Assembly: GCA_950022655.1 (NCBI GenBank)
Contig: OX465581.1
Coordinates: forward strand, 105,693,125-105,757,124
Length of the DNA stretch: 64,000 nucleotides
Source: Alentia gelatinosa
Lineage: Eukaryota > Annelida > Polychaeta > Phyllodocida > Polynoidae
Reading direction: 5' to 3'
Positions 1-9,212 of the stretch are shown here, piece by piece; within the stretch, counting starts at the first letter, position 1, and every line of letters begins with the position of its first letter. The notes beneath the pieces were generated by a model. That model had not been told where the DNA came from. It ran no database searches and was given only the letters and a program-made list of their open reading frames with translations. The position numbers were made by a program, and so were the translations under genes.

Positions 1-29
1 ACACCTAACCCAACGGGACCGAATGAGTA

Positions 30-690
30 CTGTCTTCCCCTCGTTGAAGGATACTGTTTTTCTATTAGTTCTGTAGCTCCGTGGAATGTTGACATGGATA
101 ACCGAATAAAAAGGGAGAACGGTATTTTTTCCTTCATTGTACCTCCATTATACTGGCAAGCAGAGGCAAATCAAAGTGACAGCATAAGTACTGTTTCTAT
201 GCCTATAGATTATAGGGCAGCTTCCTAGACTTGTCGACAAACCAGAGTGGCAAAAGGATCATTCTACCTACACATCAGATTCATATGTTGGTGGGCTGGA
301 AGAAACCGTAGCAGCAAAAGAAGAACTGGTGAGCAGACAAAGCCAGGGTAAGAAAGGGAGTATTACGTTGATGTCCATATTCCAGCTTTCTATACCTTAT
401 GAACAGAGGCAAAACGAGAATATCAAGAGGAGTGCTGTGTTTTTCCCACATGGCTCCTTCATGGACCAGTGGCTAGTTGAAAAACCAAAATGACTATAGA
501 GATCTCTAGGTCCATATATACTGGTGAACAGAGAGCAAACCAGAACGAGTAAAGAAGCACTCCTATACACGACAGCATTGTATACTACGGGACAGAGGGA
601 AAACGAGAATGACAAGAAGATCAGTCTATCTTTGCCTACATGGCAGCTTCATGGACCGGTGACTTGAGAAAAGACTGGAATGACAGGGTG
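30..690. repeat. Degenerate ~62-bp tandem repeat array
   Basis: Recurrent blocks share GGACAGAGGGAAAACGAGAA-like starts and CATGGCAGCTTCATGGACC-like ends. Clear block starts lie near 154, 336, 398, 523 and 586, and the spacings are close to multiples of 62 bp. The unit length is not a multiple of three, so the reading frames across it are not a repeated protein. The array fades into unique DNA at about 690. The units have diverged strongly, so this is an old minisatellite or satellite remnant. Confidence 0.6.
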
Positions 691-1260
691 GGTACATACA
701 TCCCACCCTGCCTCGGTGCCTCTTCACGGCGACAGGCTCTCGCTGTCTGTGGCCACAGCGGCCGTGTTGCGTCGCGGTGGCGGTGCTGTGGTGAGCAGGG
801 TGTCCCCTCGTCCTGCCGCCAATATTTGGTTAGAGTGGTGCTGGGTGGCTATTGACCGCTTGTCTGCTCGCTGTTCCCCGCCTGCCGCCACCCGCCTCAA
901 CGCTGCTCCCGCTTGCCGAGGCAATATCAGCCGCGTGCCGGGTACTGGGTGATAAGGGCTCCACACAAGTCAAATAGGCGGCTGCCTGCTCTAGTGGAGA
1001 CAGCGCAAGAGTCTGTGGGCCAATGTGAGGTAGACCAACGGACTCTCGGTTGATTTTCCTGAAATGAGAGTATATATGTAGGTAGGCGCTGGGGAATTGG
1101 CGTTATCAAACGCTGGGAATGCGTATATGTAAGGTGGTTGAGTCAGAGATGGGGGTGGCGAGGGAGGGGTGGGGGTGTGGTGGTAGCATGGGAGGGGTAG
1201 GTGAAACGTCCGGGTAATCATTTTCGGTGCTTGCACTCCCATCCTACGTGTGCACGTGCG
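691..1260. other. GC-rich non-coding stretch
   Basis: This stretch is CpG-rich up to about 960. It continues as mixed sequence with TATATG runs and a G-rich strand (GGGTGGCGAGGGAGGGG-like) near 1140-1200. Several frames are open by composition but none has coherent protein-like character. I see no gene here. Confidence 0.4.
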
Positions 1261-1269
1261 GGGGAGTCG

Positions 1270-1309
1270 GCCATCTTGAAATCAGTACCAGAGACTGGCA
1301 CAAGATGGC
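1270..1309. promoter_or_regulatory. Inverted pair of YY1-like CAAGATGGC motifs
   Basis: GCCATCTTG at 1270-1278 and CAAGATGGC at 1301-1309 are exact reverse complements, about 31 bp apart, in a CpG-rich stretch. AAGATGGC is the core of the animal YY1 motif found at many TATA-less transcription starts. The sequence shows the motif pair. Promoter activity is an inference, and neither strand has a clear downstream first exon. Confidence 0.35.
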
Positions 1310-1514
1310 GTGGCGGCGCCAGGCGGCGGCGGATGGTGGTGTCGCTGCTGTGGCATCCATGTGGTAGAACGTCGTGTCACCCGGTGTGCAGTGGGGCTGC
1401 TAGACGCGCGGTCTGCTTACGAGTCATCGCGAGTCCGGCGATGGTCACTCACAGAAAGGGGGGAGTGTGTGTTTGGGAGGAAGCAAGGAAGGGCTAGCCC
1501 TAGTTCCGAAGGGC

Positions 1515-1586
1515 GTGCTTGGCGGGCAACCTCTGTGCTTGGTGGGCAACCACTGTGTGCCTGGTGGGCAGCCTGTCTGTGGTTGG
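1515..1586. repeat. 20-22-bp minisatellite, 3+ copies
   Basis: Three adjacent units read GTGCTTGGCGGGCAACCTCT, then GTGCTTGGTGGGCAACCACT-GT, then GTGCCTGGTGGGCAGCCTGT-CT. A partial fourth unit (GTGGTTGG) follows. The copies differ by only a few substitutions, so the expansion is recent compared with the 62-bp array at the window start. Confidence 0.7.
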
Positions 1587-1609
1587 CTCTGCTGCTCCAG
1601 CTGATACTG

Positions 1610-1840
1610 ATACTTCTGTTACCACCACCACTACCTATCACCACTATCAGTCACCACCAGTCCTCCCTGCCTCTACCTGAACACCATCAGCTTTTACTAC
1701 TGTACAGCTACTACCTTCCACTACTAGTCCTGCCTCCACCACCGTCTCCAGATCAACGTCACCACTGTTATCACCACCTCTACCTCCTCCCGTCCACCAC
1801 CTCACCACCGCTCCATGCTCATCACGCACCCCGTCACGAT
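1610..1840. repeat. Degenerate CCA/CTA trinucleotide-rich tract
   Basis: The plus strand is a pyrimidine-rich run of imperfect CCACCA, CTACCA and TCACCA triplets. It keeps long frames open by composition, including one of about 180 codons. I read that frame as a low-complexity artefact because it shows no domain structure. Similar tracts recur near 29.8-30.0 kb and 35.36-35.45 kb. Confidence 0.5.
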
Positions 1841-1904
1841 TGCCATGTGTGCTCTTGATAAACGAACATCGATTTTGAGTGACCTATGAACGGATCCTTA
1901 ATAT

Positions 1905-2640
1905 CTATTATGCGGCTTCTGATGCCCGCGCCTCCACTAAACAGGAGCAGGAGGGTGAGGAGAAGAGGGAGGAGGCGAGGGAGCGAGCGCCAGTCGCGGC
2001 ACAGCCTGCAGCTCCTGGCCGCGTCTCGGAGCTGAATGTCCCTAGTTGTTCCCTCAGAGCCAGCGTCGCCCGGAGGAGGCCCAGGAGCATCACGAGAAAG
2101 AGGAGGGAGGAGCAGAAGGGAGAATTCTGAGACCCAGGAGCCACCAGAGGGAGAGGGAGAGGGCGAGGGAGAGGAAGGGGGCGAGGAGGACAGGCGGGCA
2201 AGGCGCGCCAGAGGCGGAGAGAACGCTTGTTGCTGGGGAGGGTGTGCATGGCGGGGGTGAGGCGGCTTCCCCGCCCCCCGCCGCCACCACCACCACCACC
2301 ATCGCCGCCGCCGCCCACCACCACCACCATCGCCACCGCCGCCGTCGCCGCCACCACCACCACCATCCGTGGACCCACTCCACGCCCCACCGTCGATACC
2401 CCACCACCGGCGCTACTACTACCACGACCGGAAGGAGAAAACGCCGCGCCCCGACGGGCGATGAACGACCCGCGGCGCTGTCGCGAGGCGTGAGCTGCTC
2501 GGCCGACGTCCTGCTCGGAGCGTCGTCGCCGATCGCAGTCGGTCGTCGCCGACGCCGCCGCCGCCGCTGCCGTCGCCGTCGCCGTCGCCGAAGCGGCCGA
2601 CTCTCCCACCACCGCATCTCTCCTCATCCTCCTCTCATCT
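1905..2640. other. CpG-rich island with CCA/CCG repeats
   Basis: This is a dense CpG stretch. Purine-rich GAGGAG/GAGAGG runs at 1940-2190 are followed by (CCACCA)(CCGCCG) arrays at 2271-2370, and by GCCGCC/GTCGCC arrays at 2540-2600. All six frames are largely open, giving poly-Arg, poly-His, poly-Pro or poly-Gly, so no frame is credible on its own. A CpG-island promoter or a GC-rich 5' exon upstream of the 4213 exon is possible. No TATA box or clear donor was found. Confidence 0.45.
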
Positions 2641-4212
2641 TCATGGCTACACCCCGGTCTCGTATTCTATCTCTACTCTCTCTCTGTCGGTCTCTCTGTT
2701 TTTTATCTATCCCCTGCTTTACGTACACATAAATCCCGTACTAGTATTCACGCACCAATCGTACCGTCTGTTGACACCACTCCTTTATGTTTGTAGTACC
2801 TTCAGCCCGACTAAAAACCCCGTGATGGTCCCCTCCCTCTGCTTGCTGCTTAGAGACTTTCATTGAGCTCTGTAGCTGTCAGTGTGACACTGGCGACAGC
2901 TGGTGTGTCATCTCTGCAAGCATTGTATACGCTTAGGCCCTGTCGACGCTGTGGCATTGGCAGCTGCACCGCCCTTGCTTTAGCCAGGCCCTAGCTGTCG
3001 CTTTGTTATAGAGCGCCTAGATAGACGCACCATGATGGGGACATTGCCACGCGGTTTTGTCCCCTTATATTGATCCTAGAGGTCCTACACAGCCCTACGT
3101 TGTATGGGCCTCGCTGGTTCCGGCCTGCGTAAGGACCCATCTCTTCTACGCGCCAACTACCAGCGTCGCAGCTAGTGCCGGTTTCCCCGCGTCCTTTGTG
3201 TGTGCACACAGAATCTGATGACGTATACTCCCTGTGACGTAATAGGCGCGTGAAGGTGACTGGCCCAATTCCTTTCGAAAGTGAATGTTTGGAGTAAATG
3301 TTGGGGTTGCCTTTCATTAAATCATGTTTTAATTATATTGTCCATTTCATTTTGCATGACAGGAAATGGTCAGACTGAAGGCCAGCTGTATGGTATTTCG
3401 TATGGTGTTTGAGATATTGTTGTGATTGTTCATCAAAGGATGACAGTATGCATTGCTTCTAAACGGATATATGATATCTATAGTGTCCAGTCAGTTCTCC
3501 AGTCTGTTTTCGACTCCATTGAAACGGAAAACCTATACACATCATTTAGCTCTCGAAATAATCTGTTAGATTTGATAAAAACATGCGTTTATATCTAATA
3601 CACTATCATCCCTAACTTTGGGATCGGTTAATGATGATATTGGGAGTAAAACATGTATTTAGCTATAAGAGGAATGAAACATGTATTTAGCTACAAGAGG
3701 AATGAGGTGATTTTCCCTCTCATGGCATGATATTGGTTACTGCCTCACGTGGACAATAGGATCTCGATGAGGCAATCTAATTTGTCTGGGATCCAGTCGA
3801 GTAACTATATCATATGAAACTGATGATATTCAATTGTTCCAATCCTTTATGTACAGAGAGCTATGCTCTTTGATGCGTACTTTTCTATTTGCCCCACGGC
3901 TGTTGTGGGCATACAATGCCTTCTTCATTACATATGTTTTGTATTATAACCTTTGATAACGCATGTTTCGCAAGTTCCATTTTCCTCAAGTTTGAACCTC
4001 ACAACAGGAATTGAATCCCCAAATTCGCATGATACTTCAGTGTATGATTGAAACTGACCCTCCTATATATAGGTACTTTGCGGATATTGATGAACTGTTC
4101 CCTCTGAATGTCCATGGTAGTATGCACTATTTTCCTGAGAAGTTAGATTCATTGCATGTTGACCCGATTAATCTAGTCGTATCTTAACGCGTGTGACTCT
4201 CTTCTCCTACAG
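2641..4212. other. Intergenic or intronic, no gene seen
   Basis: Mixed then AT-rich DNA. A short near-duplication near 3650-3710 repeats GAAACATGTATTTAGCTA twice within about 30 bp. The final bases are a strong polypyrimidine tract ending CTCTTCTCCTACAG at 4212, which defines the next exon. Confidence 0.4.
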
Positions 4213-4314
4213 GCACCTCCCACCTTGGCTCCTACCCGGCTATGGCGCGGACGGGGCCCACTGGCCTGCAAACACTCCGCCGGACAGCCAGATGCACTTG
4301 CGCAACTGGAAAAA
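4213..4314 (+). CDS. Candidate internal exon, 34 codons, phase 2-2
   Basis: A strong acceptor (CTCTTCTCCTACAG) at 4212 and a consensus donor (GTAAGT) at 4315 bound 102 bp. All three frames are open. The second frame has by far the most protein-like content: it starts HLPPWLLPGYGADG and ends MHLRNWKK, with several Trp, Tyr, Asn and Asp and few low-complexity residues. In that frame the exon begins and ends in phase 2, so it could be skipped without a frameshift. Its donor joins in phase with the acceptor at 6577. I do not recognise the protein. The splice signals are what I see; the frame choice is an inference. A non-coding exon is the alternative. Confidence 0.5.
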
Positions 4315-5462
4315 GTAAGTTTGCTAACCGTCTTCTCAACAATCCCTTATCCTTTCCATAAGAAGACCTGTCGTACTTGTAGTGGATGAACCCGTCTCCC
4401 TTTCCTATCCTTTACTAACCCCTTTCCCCAAGCTGAACCCCCTTCCTACCATTCCTGTAGTGTAGTGTGGCACCACTAGTAGGTGGTGCCGGGAGCCCAA
4501 AGGACTGTCGCTGCTACAAAAACTACATGCGTGTCGAACTAAAATCTGTATTATGACTACACCTTTCAACGTCTACCAAACCACATAACACCGATTCCAC
4601 GTCAACCCATAATCTACACACATTGTGGGCAATGCCGAACATACCATCCACCCTCCGTGTGTTAGTCATGGACTCCTGATTAAACCTTGTACACACCTTT
4701 GCATCTTACCATAAACCCTCTTATCATTCACTGACCATACAGCACATGCTGCAAATACTGTTGACCGACAATTAAAACATATTCAAGTTATGCATTGACG
4801 CATCTTATCCCGTTTATAGGCGCTCATTGTGTGTATGGAATCTAACATACTAATCCAATTTGTTTTCTGTTTTTTGCAGTAATACCAAACAGTAACTGTT
4901 CTTTTTCCATCGACCGCAACACGGATTTACCAACTTCTAGTTATTTCTATATTCATAACCTATGTAAAGAAACACCTTGCATTAATCGTTTCGCTACAGT
5001 TCTGGAACATGTTGTTGCAATGACATAAACGAAATATATTCACCTAAAAATCAATACACATAGTAACACCTGTTTTTTGCTACTTGTAAGTTGATGTTCA
5101 ATTTGCAATTCCAATTTATATCATAGGAATTATGCCTATGCCTCAGAGATAGGTTACATCTTCTTCGCGTTCGACATATTTTATTACAGATGAATATAAC
5201 AAAAGAATACACCATGATTCTCAACCTGAGCTCAGCTTACTGCCCAGAAGGACCTCTATATGGCGAGAGGACAATAAACATTCAAACCAAAAAGAATATA
5301 ACACACCAGCATCTTCGTTTTGTTATAGAAGGGGAGCAGCATTAGTTAGCCCGTGTGTGGAGCTATACCCGGAATCAGGGACTCTACTTTTCAGGGAATG
5401 GTATAACACTTAGCGCGTTGCCCAACAGGGCCATCTGTCACCACCTTCCCCTGTTCCCACAG
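4315..5462. other. Probable intron, nothing seen
   Basis: AT-rich sequence following the donor at 4315, with no protein-like frame or repeat family recognised. A conspicuous acceptor-like tract (CCCCTGTTCCCACAG) ends it. Confidence 0.4.
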
Positions 5463-5697
5463 GCTGCATCCACCTTCAGTTAAGAAAAGCGGACGAGATG
5501 GAGGGGACAGGAGGGGTCTGGACCAAAGCTCTCCACCCCCGCCCTCCCAGTTCCCCACCCTCCCCTGAAATATGACAGGCCACGTCCCAGCGGCGCTGAC
5601 ATTGACGTACAGCTGAAGACCCTGGAGAGGCGGGTGGAGAGATGGGGCGGCTGGTACATGGGGTGTCTTGACAGGAATCGCCCACCGCTTTAGCCAG
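5463..5697 (+). other. GC-rich exon-like segment, frame unresolved
   Basis: A good acceptor lies at 5462 (CCCCTGTTCCCACAG). The downstream sequence could be read in phase with the 4213 exon for about 35 codons before a stop. A different frame, open from 5484 to a TAG at about 5697, contains ADIDVQLKTLERRVERWG, a convincing amphipathic helix. The two frames conflict and I see no strong donor, so no product is called. It could be an alternative exon between 4314 and 6577, or chance openness of GC-rich DNA. Confidence 0.25.
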
Positions 5698-6173
5698 CAT
5701 CAAGTGATCGTGTTGAGTTGTGTCGCGATGCTTGTTGACTAAAGGTATTCATCACACCAAAGCCAAGGTGCTCTCTTCTTCCCCTCCCCACTTCTTCCCA
5801 TCCTTCTTCTCTTTCTACCTCTCCGCATATATATATTCTTCCCTCTCACTACCATCCTTGACCCCACGCCCTTCTTACCATAACCTACCACTCCCTCTCA
5901 CCCAAGGTCTTAGAGCACGTGCTAGCACCCAGTCCCTCCAGCTGCCATAACCCTTACCTCTATACCATCCACCTCCTAATGTTATATCAGGAAACAGTTT
6001 ATTTGATTCAACCCAGACCCTCCGCGATGTCGATTTCAGAGAGAGGCTGGCAGCCGTCATAAAGAACGCTAGTCGGTGTCAGTTAAGGTCACGGACACAG
6101 CGGCCAAGGTCAGCCGGGCTGACAAGCGCAGTCACAGCCCAGCATGAGCCGCTCCTAGAGCTACTCGTTTAGA
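5698..6173. other. Non-coding, pyrimidine-rich
   Basis: A C/T-rich strand at 5760-5960 changes to mixed sequence, with no credible exon or repeat family. Confidence 0.35.
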
Positions 6174-6272
6174 GGGGCGGGGCTGGGTGGGTGTGGGAGG
6201 GGTGACCGTAGCGGACGGGCAGGTCGGGCGGGGCAGTAGGTAGGCGGCCATGCTGATTGGGGTGGGAATTGG
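6174..6272. promoter_or_regulatory. GC-box and CCAAT cluster, promoter-like
   Basis: GGGGCGGGGC at 6174-6183 and GGGCGGGGC at 6226-6234 match Sp1/KLF GC boxes. ATTGG (inverted CCAAT) occurs at 6256-6260 and 6268-6272, the first in the context CTGATTGGGG. No TATA box lies at a fitting distance. The cluster sits 0.3 kb before the exon at 6577 and could be an internal or alternative promoter of that transcription unit. The motifs are visible; the function is inferred. Confidence 0.4.
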
Positions 6273-6576
6273 GGGTGGGGCGGAGTTTGTTATGGTACTG
6301 ATGGTGGTGGGTTAAGGAGTATAGTTTCTCGCTGGTCCTTCCCTATTCACCCATCTGTCTGACCTACTCCATCCCTCCGAGTGCAACCGCTCAACAATTA
6401 TTGTTATCTGTTGCTCTATCCCTCCCCCTGTCTTGCGTATTTTTTCTCTCTTTCCACCGTATTTGTTCTACGTCCCTGCCTTAATCCATCTGGCTGCACC
6501 TCATCATGCCCTCTGCCCATCCACCCGCACCCTCTCATTTTGTCCCCTCGTGCCTGTGCTTGTGTGTGCCCCTTAG

Positions 6577-6700
6577 CGAGCTTGGCTATGTTAATGCCAA
6601 CAGGGTGGCGCTATACAATGAAGACGGGCAGAAGCAGGCTGCTGGCAGCTGCCCCCTCCTCCCAACCACCCCTCCGCCACCCGGCCCGGCGCCCGTTTAG
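6577..6700 (+). CDS. Candidate exon starting in phase 2, stop at 6698
   Basis: The acceptor reads GTGCTTGTGTGTGCCCCTTAG, ending at 6576. In the frame that continues exon 4213-4314, the first base completes an Asn codon. The reading is ELGYVNANRVALYNEDGQKQ, then a Pro-rich end and TAG at 6698-6700. The charged and aromatic core followed by a proline-rich tail looks like real protein. I do not recognise the family. Another frame stays open to 6815 and ends in Gly-rich sequence. A third frame runs to a strong donor (GTGAGT at 6879) that pairs with an acceptor at 7084. So the 3' structure here is unsettled and the TAG may be bypassed by a different splice form. Confidence 0.38.
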
Positions 6701-7823
6701 AACATCAGGGGACGAGCCGGAGGACACACCAGAAAAGCACCGCGTCCTCCAGCCAGCAGCTGGTGCTAGCGGTGGTTCTGGGGGCGGTACTGGCGGTGGT
6801 GCAGGGTGGTGCTAGTGATGGTGGTGGTGACGGTGGAGGAGCGGTTACCGTCAGAGAGAGGGAGGGAGAGGAGGATTGGTGAGTATGTGGGTAGGGGTTT
6901 GTGGGGGCGGAGTGTTGGGAGGGGTAGATAGCGGGGTAGGGGAGAGGAGAGGCAGTGGGGTATGGGTGTTGGAGGAACGCTTGGATGGATGACTGGGTGG
7001 GCAGGGTACAGGCGGACCCCTTCACTCTCCCCCAACACACCCTTTTACCCCCGTCACTCTCCCATCGTCTGCCGCCCCGCACAGCTGTTTCCGTCCGCGC
7101 CCGCCGATACCGGGGGCACCGCCGCCGCCATTATTTATGACGGCCGCGCCTACCCTTTGACCCGAAGGGGTCGTGGGGGGTCAAGCACATGTACACGTTG
7201 GTGAGAACAGTGACCATCTTAGCGATGGGAGGAGAATGCAACAAAGGGCGGAACTCATACCAATCCCCGCACAAGATCGTCATGCCCAATCCCGGCGCCT
7301 ATCCAGCGCCCCTTGCATACCTAGGTTCTTGTCGTTCCAGTCATCGAAACATACCGCTGGAGATTCTGCTCTGGACCCTAGTTCATACAACTGTGCCTAC
7401 TCGATCGCACAGGCTCTATTTATATCTATGGAGCACAGCGTGGGACCTGCCATCCATGTCCTACCGGTTATGACCCTACATGACCCCGCATCAAAGACAG
7501 TACCGCCTCATTAAACACTAATGAGTCATTTTCCTATTTATCTACGGCCTGGCCGCCATCAGAAGCCGCACGACCCACCCCTCCCTACGGCTCCTTTGCC
7601 TCACTCACTGGAACCCGGAGTTGGTTTGCAGGGGGTGTAGGTGGGAGGAGGAGTAATAGATAGGAGGCGGAAGGTGTGAAACAAGAGATAGGAGGGACAA
7701 GCAAGAGATGGAAGGTAGGCCGCAGGAGACGGGAAGTGCAGGCAAGACGCGGCATGGTTAGAAATGAGCAGGAGAAAGCAAATGGAAGTGGGGACGCAAA
7801 AGCGGGATACGGGCAGGTAAAAT
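6701..7823. other. GC-rich then mixed DNA; possible further splice pair
   Basis: A donor GTGAGT at 6879 and an acceptor (CCCGCACAG) ending at 7084 would define a 206-bp intron. The frame through that donor encodes a hydrophobic stretch (LVLAVVLGAVLAVV), which could be a membrane or signal segment. The supporting exon starts in this frame only after two stops, so I do not call a gene. From 7300 to 7823 I see nothing. Confidence 0.25.
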
Positions 7824-7838
7824 GGGGGGGGGGGGGGG
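7824..7838. repeat. Poly-G run (15 bases)
   Basis: A single uninterrupted run of 15 G on the plus strand, inside a purine-rich stretch. Length polymorphism or sequencing error is likely. Confidence 0.8.
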
Positions 7839-8770
7839 TAGATACAAGAAGGGAAGAGGTGGAAAGCTGCTGTGGGTGACCTGGTAGGTGAGAGGCTGGA
7901 ACCAAAATGTGAGCAAAGGGAGGCAAAGGTTATCAAGTGGGTGTTGCATGGCAGTACTTTTTTTTCTTTTTTTTAAGCAATTTTGTGTGACACAATCACC
8001 GAATTCGGCTATACCGCCGTTCTTCCACTCCCCTACTCCTCATTCTAATGGCCTCCCATGCTCGAGGAGAACACCCCTACCACTTGGCCACTGAGTTTGG
8101 TATGTAACAAGTGAGAGGTGGGGAACCGGAGCCCTTCACAGTCCGGATTGATGACGTCAGAGCGTGGGAATCTGTACCCCATTAACCCTATCCTGACTTA
8201 AAATCTGGGGGATAACAGGGGATCGAGATTGGCACTACTGCACTGCCTTGTTGGCAGCAGTGGTCGGCTAAAGCTTCGCAGTCGGATGAGGGGAGGGGGC
8301 TAAGGGCAATATTTTTGTTGTGTAGACCAACAACCACCACCATCTGCATGTCGTAGGGTCGATGTGAGGGCATGTAGGAGCGTGGTAGTGGATGTTCAGT
8401 TTCTGTGTACCCCCATCACACCACGAGCCAGGCCCGCCGTCACTCCACTGTTTACCTGCAAAACACACCATGCTGCCACTCCGGTGTGAGCGCTATCCGT
8501 ATTGGCTCTCCCTCTGATACCACTGAGGTGGTGCACCCTTATCCTACTTAAACCTGTAAACTATATAGCTTATGGCCGCACTATATATAACATTCCTAAC
8601 CTGGTAGAGCCTGGAATATACGTGTTGTATTGTATTGAAGGAGTGGAAGCTTCATGGTGTAAGGTAGTGGTAAGCTGATAATGGGTAGTAAATAGTGATG
8701 GCAGCTCGTGGGTGACAAAAAATTGGATGGCAGGTGTAGCAATTATTCCCCATGAGAATTATAGCCAGTC
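7839..8770. other. No gene or repeat family seen
   Basis: Mixed-composition DNA with T-rich runs near 7960. The frames are short and not protein-like. Confidence 0.35.
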
Positions 8771-9030
8771 CTGGGAGGTCGCCAGTAGCAGTCTGTAGGA
8801 GGCTGCAGTCAGAGGCCGGAAATGGGAGGTGGTCAGTAGGAGGTTTACGCCAGAGGGCGTCAGTAGATTCTTAACAATAGGAGGCTGAAGCTAGAGGGCC
8901 GCAATGGGTGGGTGGCAGTAGGATGCTACACCTAGAAGGCGGTAGTAAGCGGGCAGCAGTAGGATTCTGCAGTCAGAGGGGTGCGCCGAATTGGAAGGGT
9001 TATAGCGTTGTTGTTGGGGGTGGTTAGAAG
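8771..9030. repeat. Degenerate ~28-30-bp CAGTAGGA minisatellite
   Basis: The phrase CAGTAGGAT/G..CTGCAGTCAGAGGGCGG recurs with substitutions and indels: CAGTAG at 8773, 8822, 8860 and 8916, then CAGTAGGATTCTGCAGTCAG near 8958. Phrases alternate with GCAATGGGNGGTGG, suggesting a higher-order unit of about 55-60 bp. Decay is heavy, so copy number is uncertain. Confidence 0.55.
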
Positions 9031-9117
9031 GCGGCAGTGGTTGGTAGCAGTGCAGATGACTGGGGCACTGCGTTAGCGGATGTCGGTGACGGCAGGCAGT
9101 AGGCAGCAGAGCGGTTG

Positions 9118-9212
9118 ATGTCCATGTCAGTGCGGGCGGCGGGCGTCAACACCAGGGATGGATCCAGTGATGAATCATTTCCTGTGTTATTGATCTGCCG
9201 CGATAGAGATAG
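9118..9212 (+). CDS. Weak exon candidate ending at GTGAGG
   Basis: An ATG at 9118 opens 31 codons that include VNTRDGSSDESFPVLLICRD, up to the donor-like AG|GTGAGG at 9212/9213, in phase 2. The residue mix is plausible. No strong acceptor precedes it and an in-frame TAG lies shortly upstream, so it would have to be a first coding exon. It may also be chance. Confidence 0.2.

Noticed and set aside
1310..1858. 182-codon plus frame starting MAAPGGGG
   Set aside because: Most of it is the degenerate CCA/CTA tract read as Pro/His/Leu. The open frame follows from composition, and no domain or splice structure supports it.
1908..2732. Frames of 175-239 codons on both strands
   Set aside because: All six frames are open in this CCG/CCA island and encode poly-Arg, poly-Gly or poly-His. 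They are mutually exclusive low-complexity readings.
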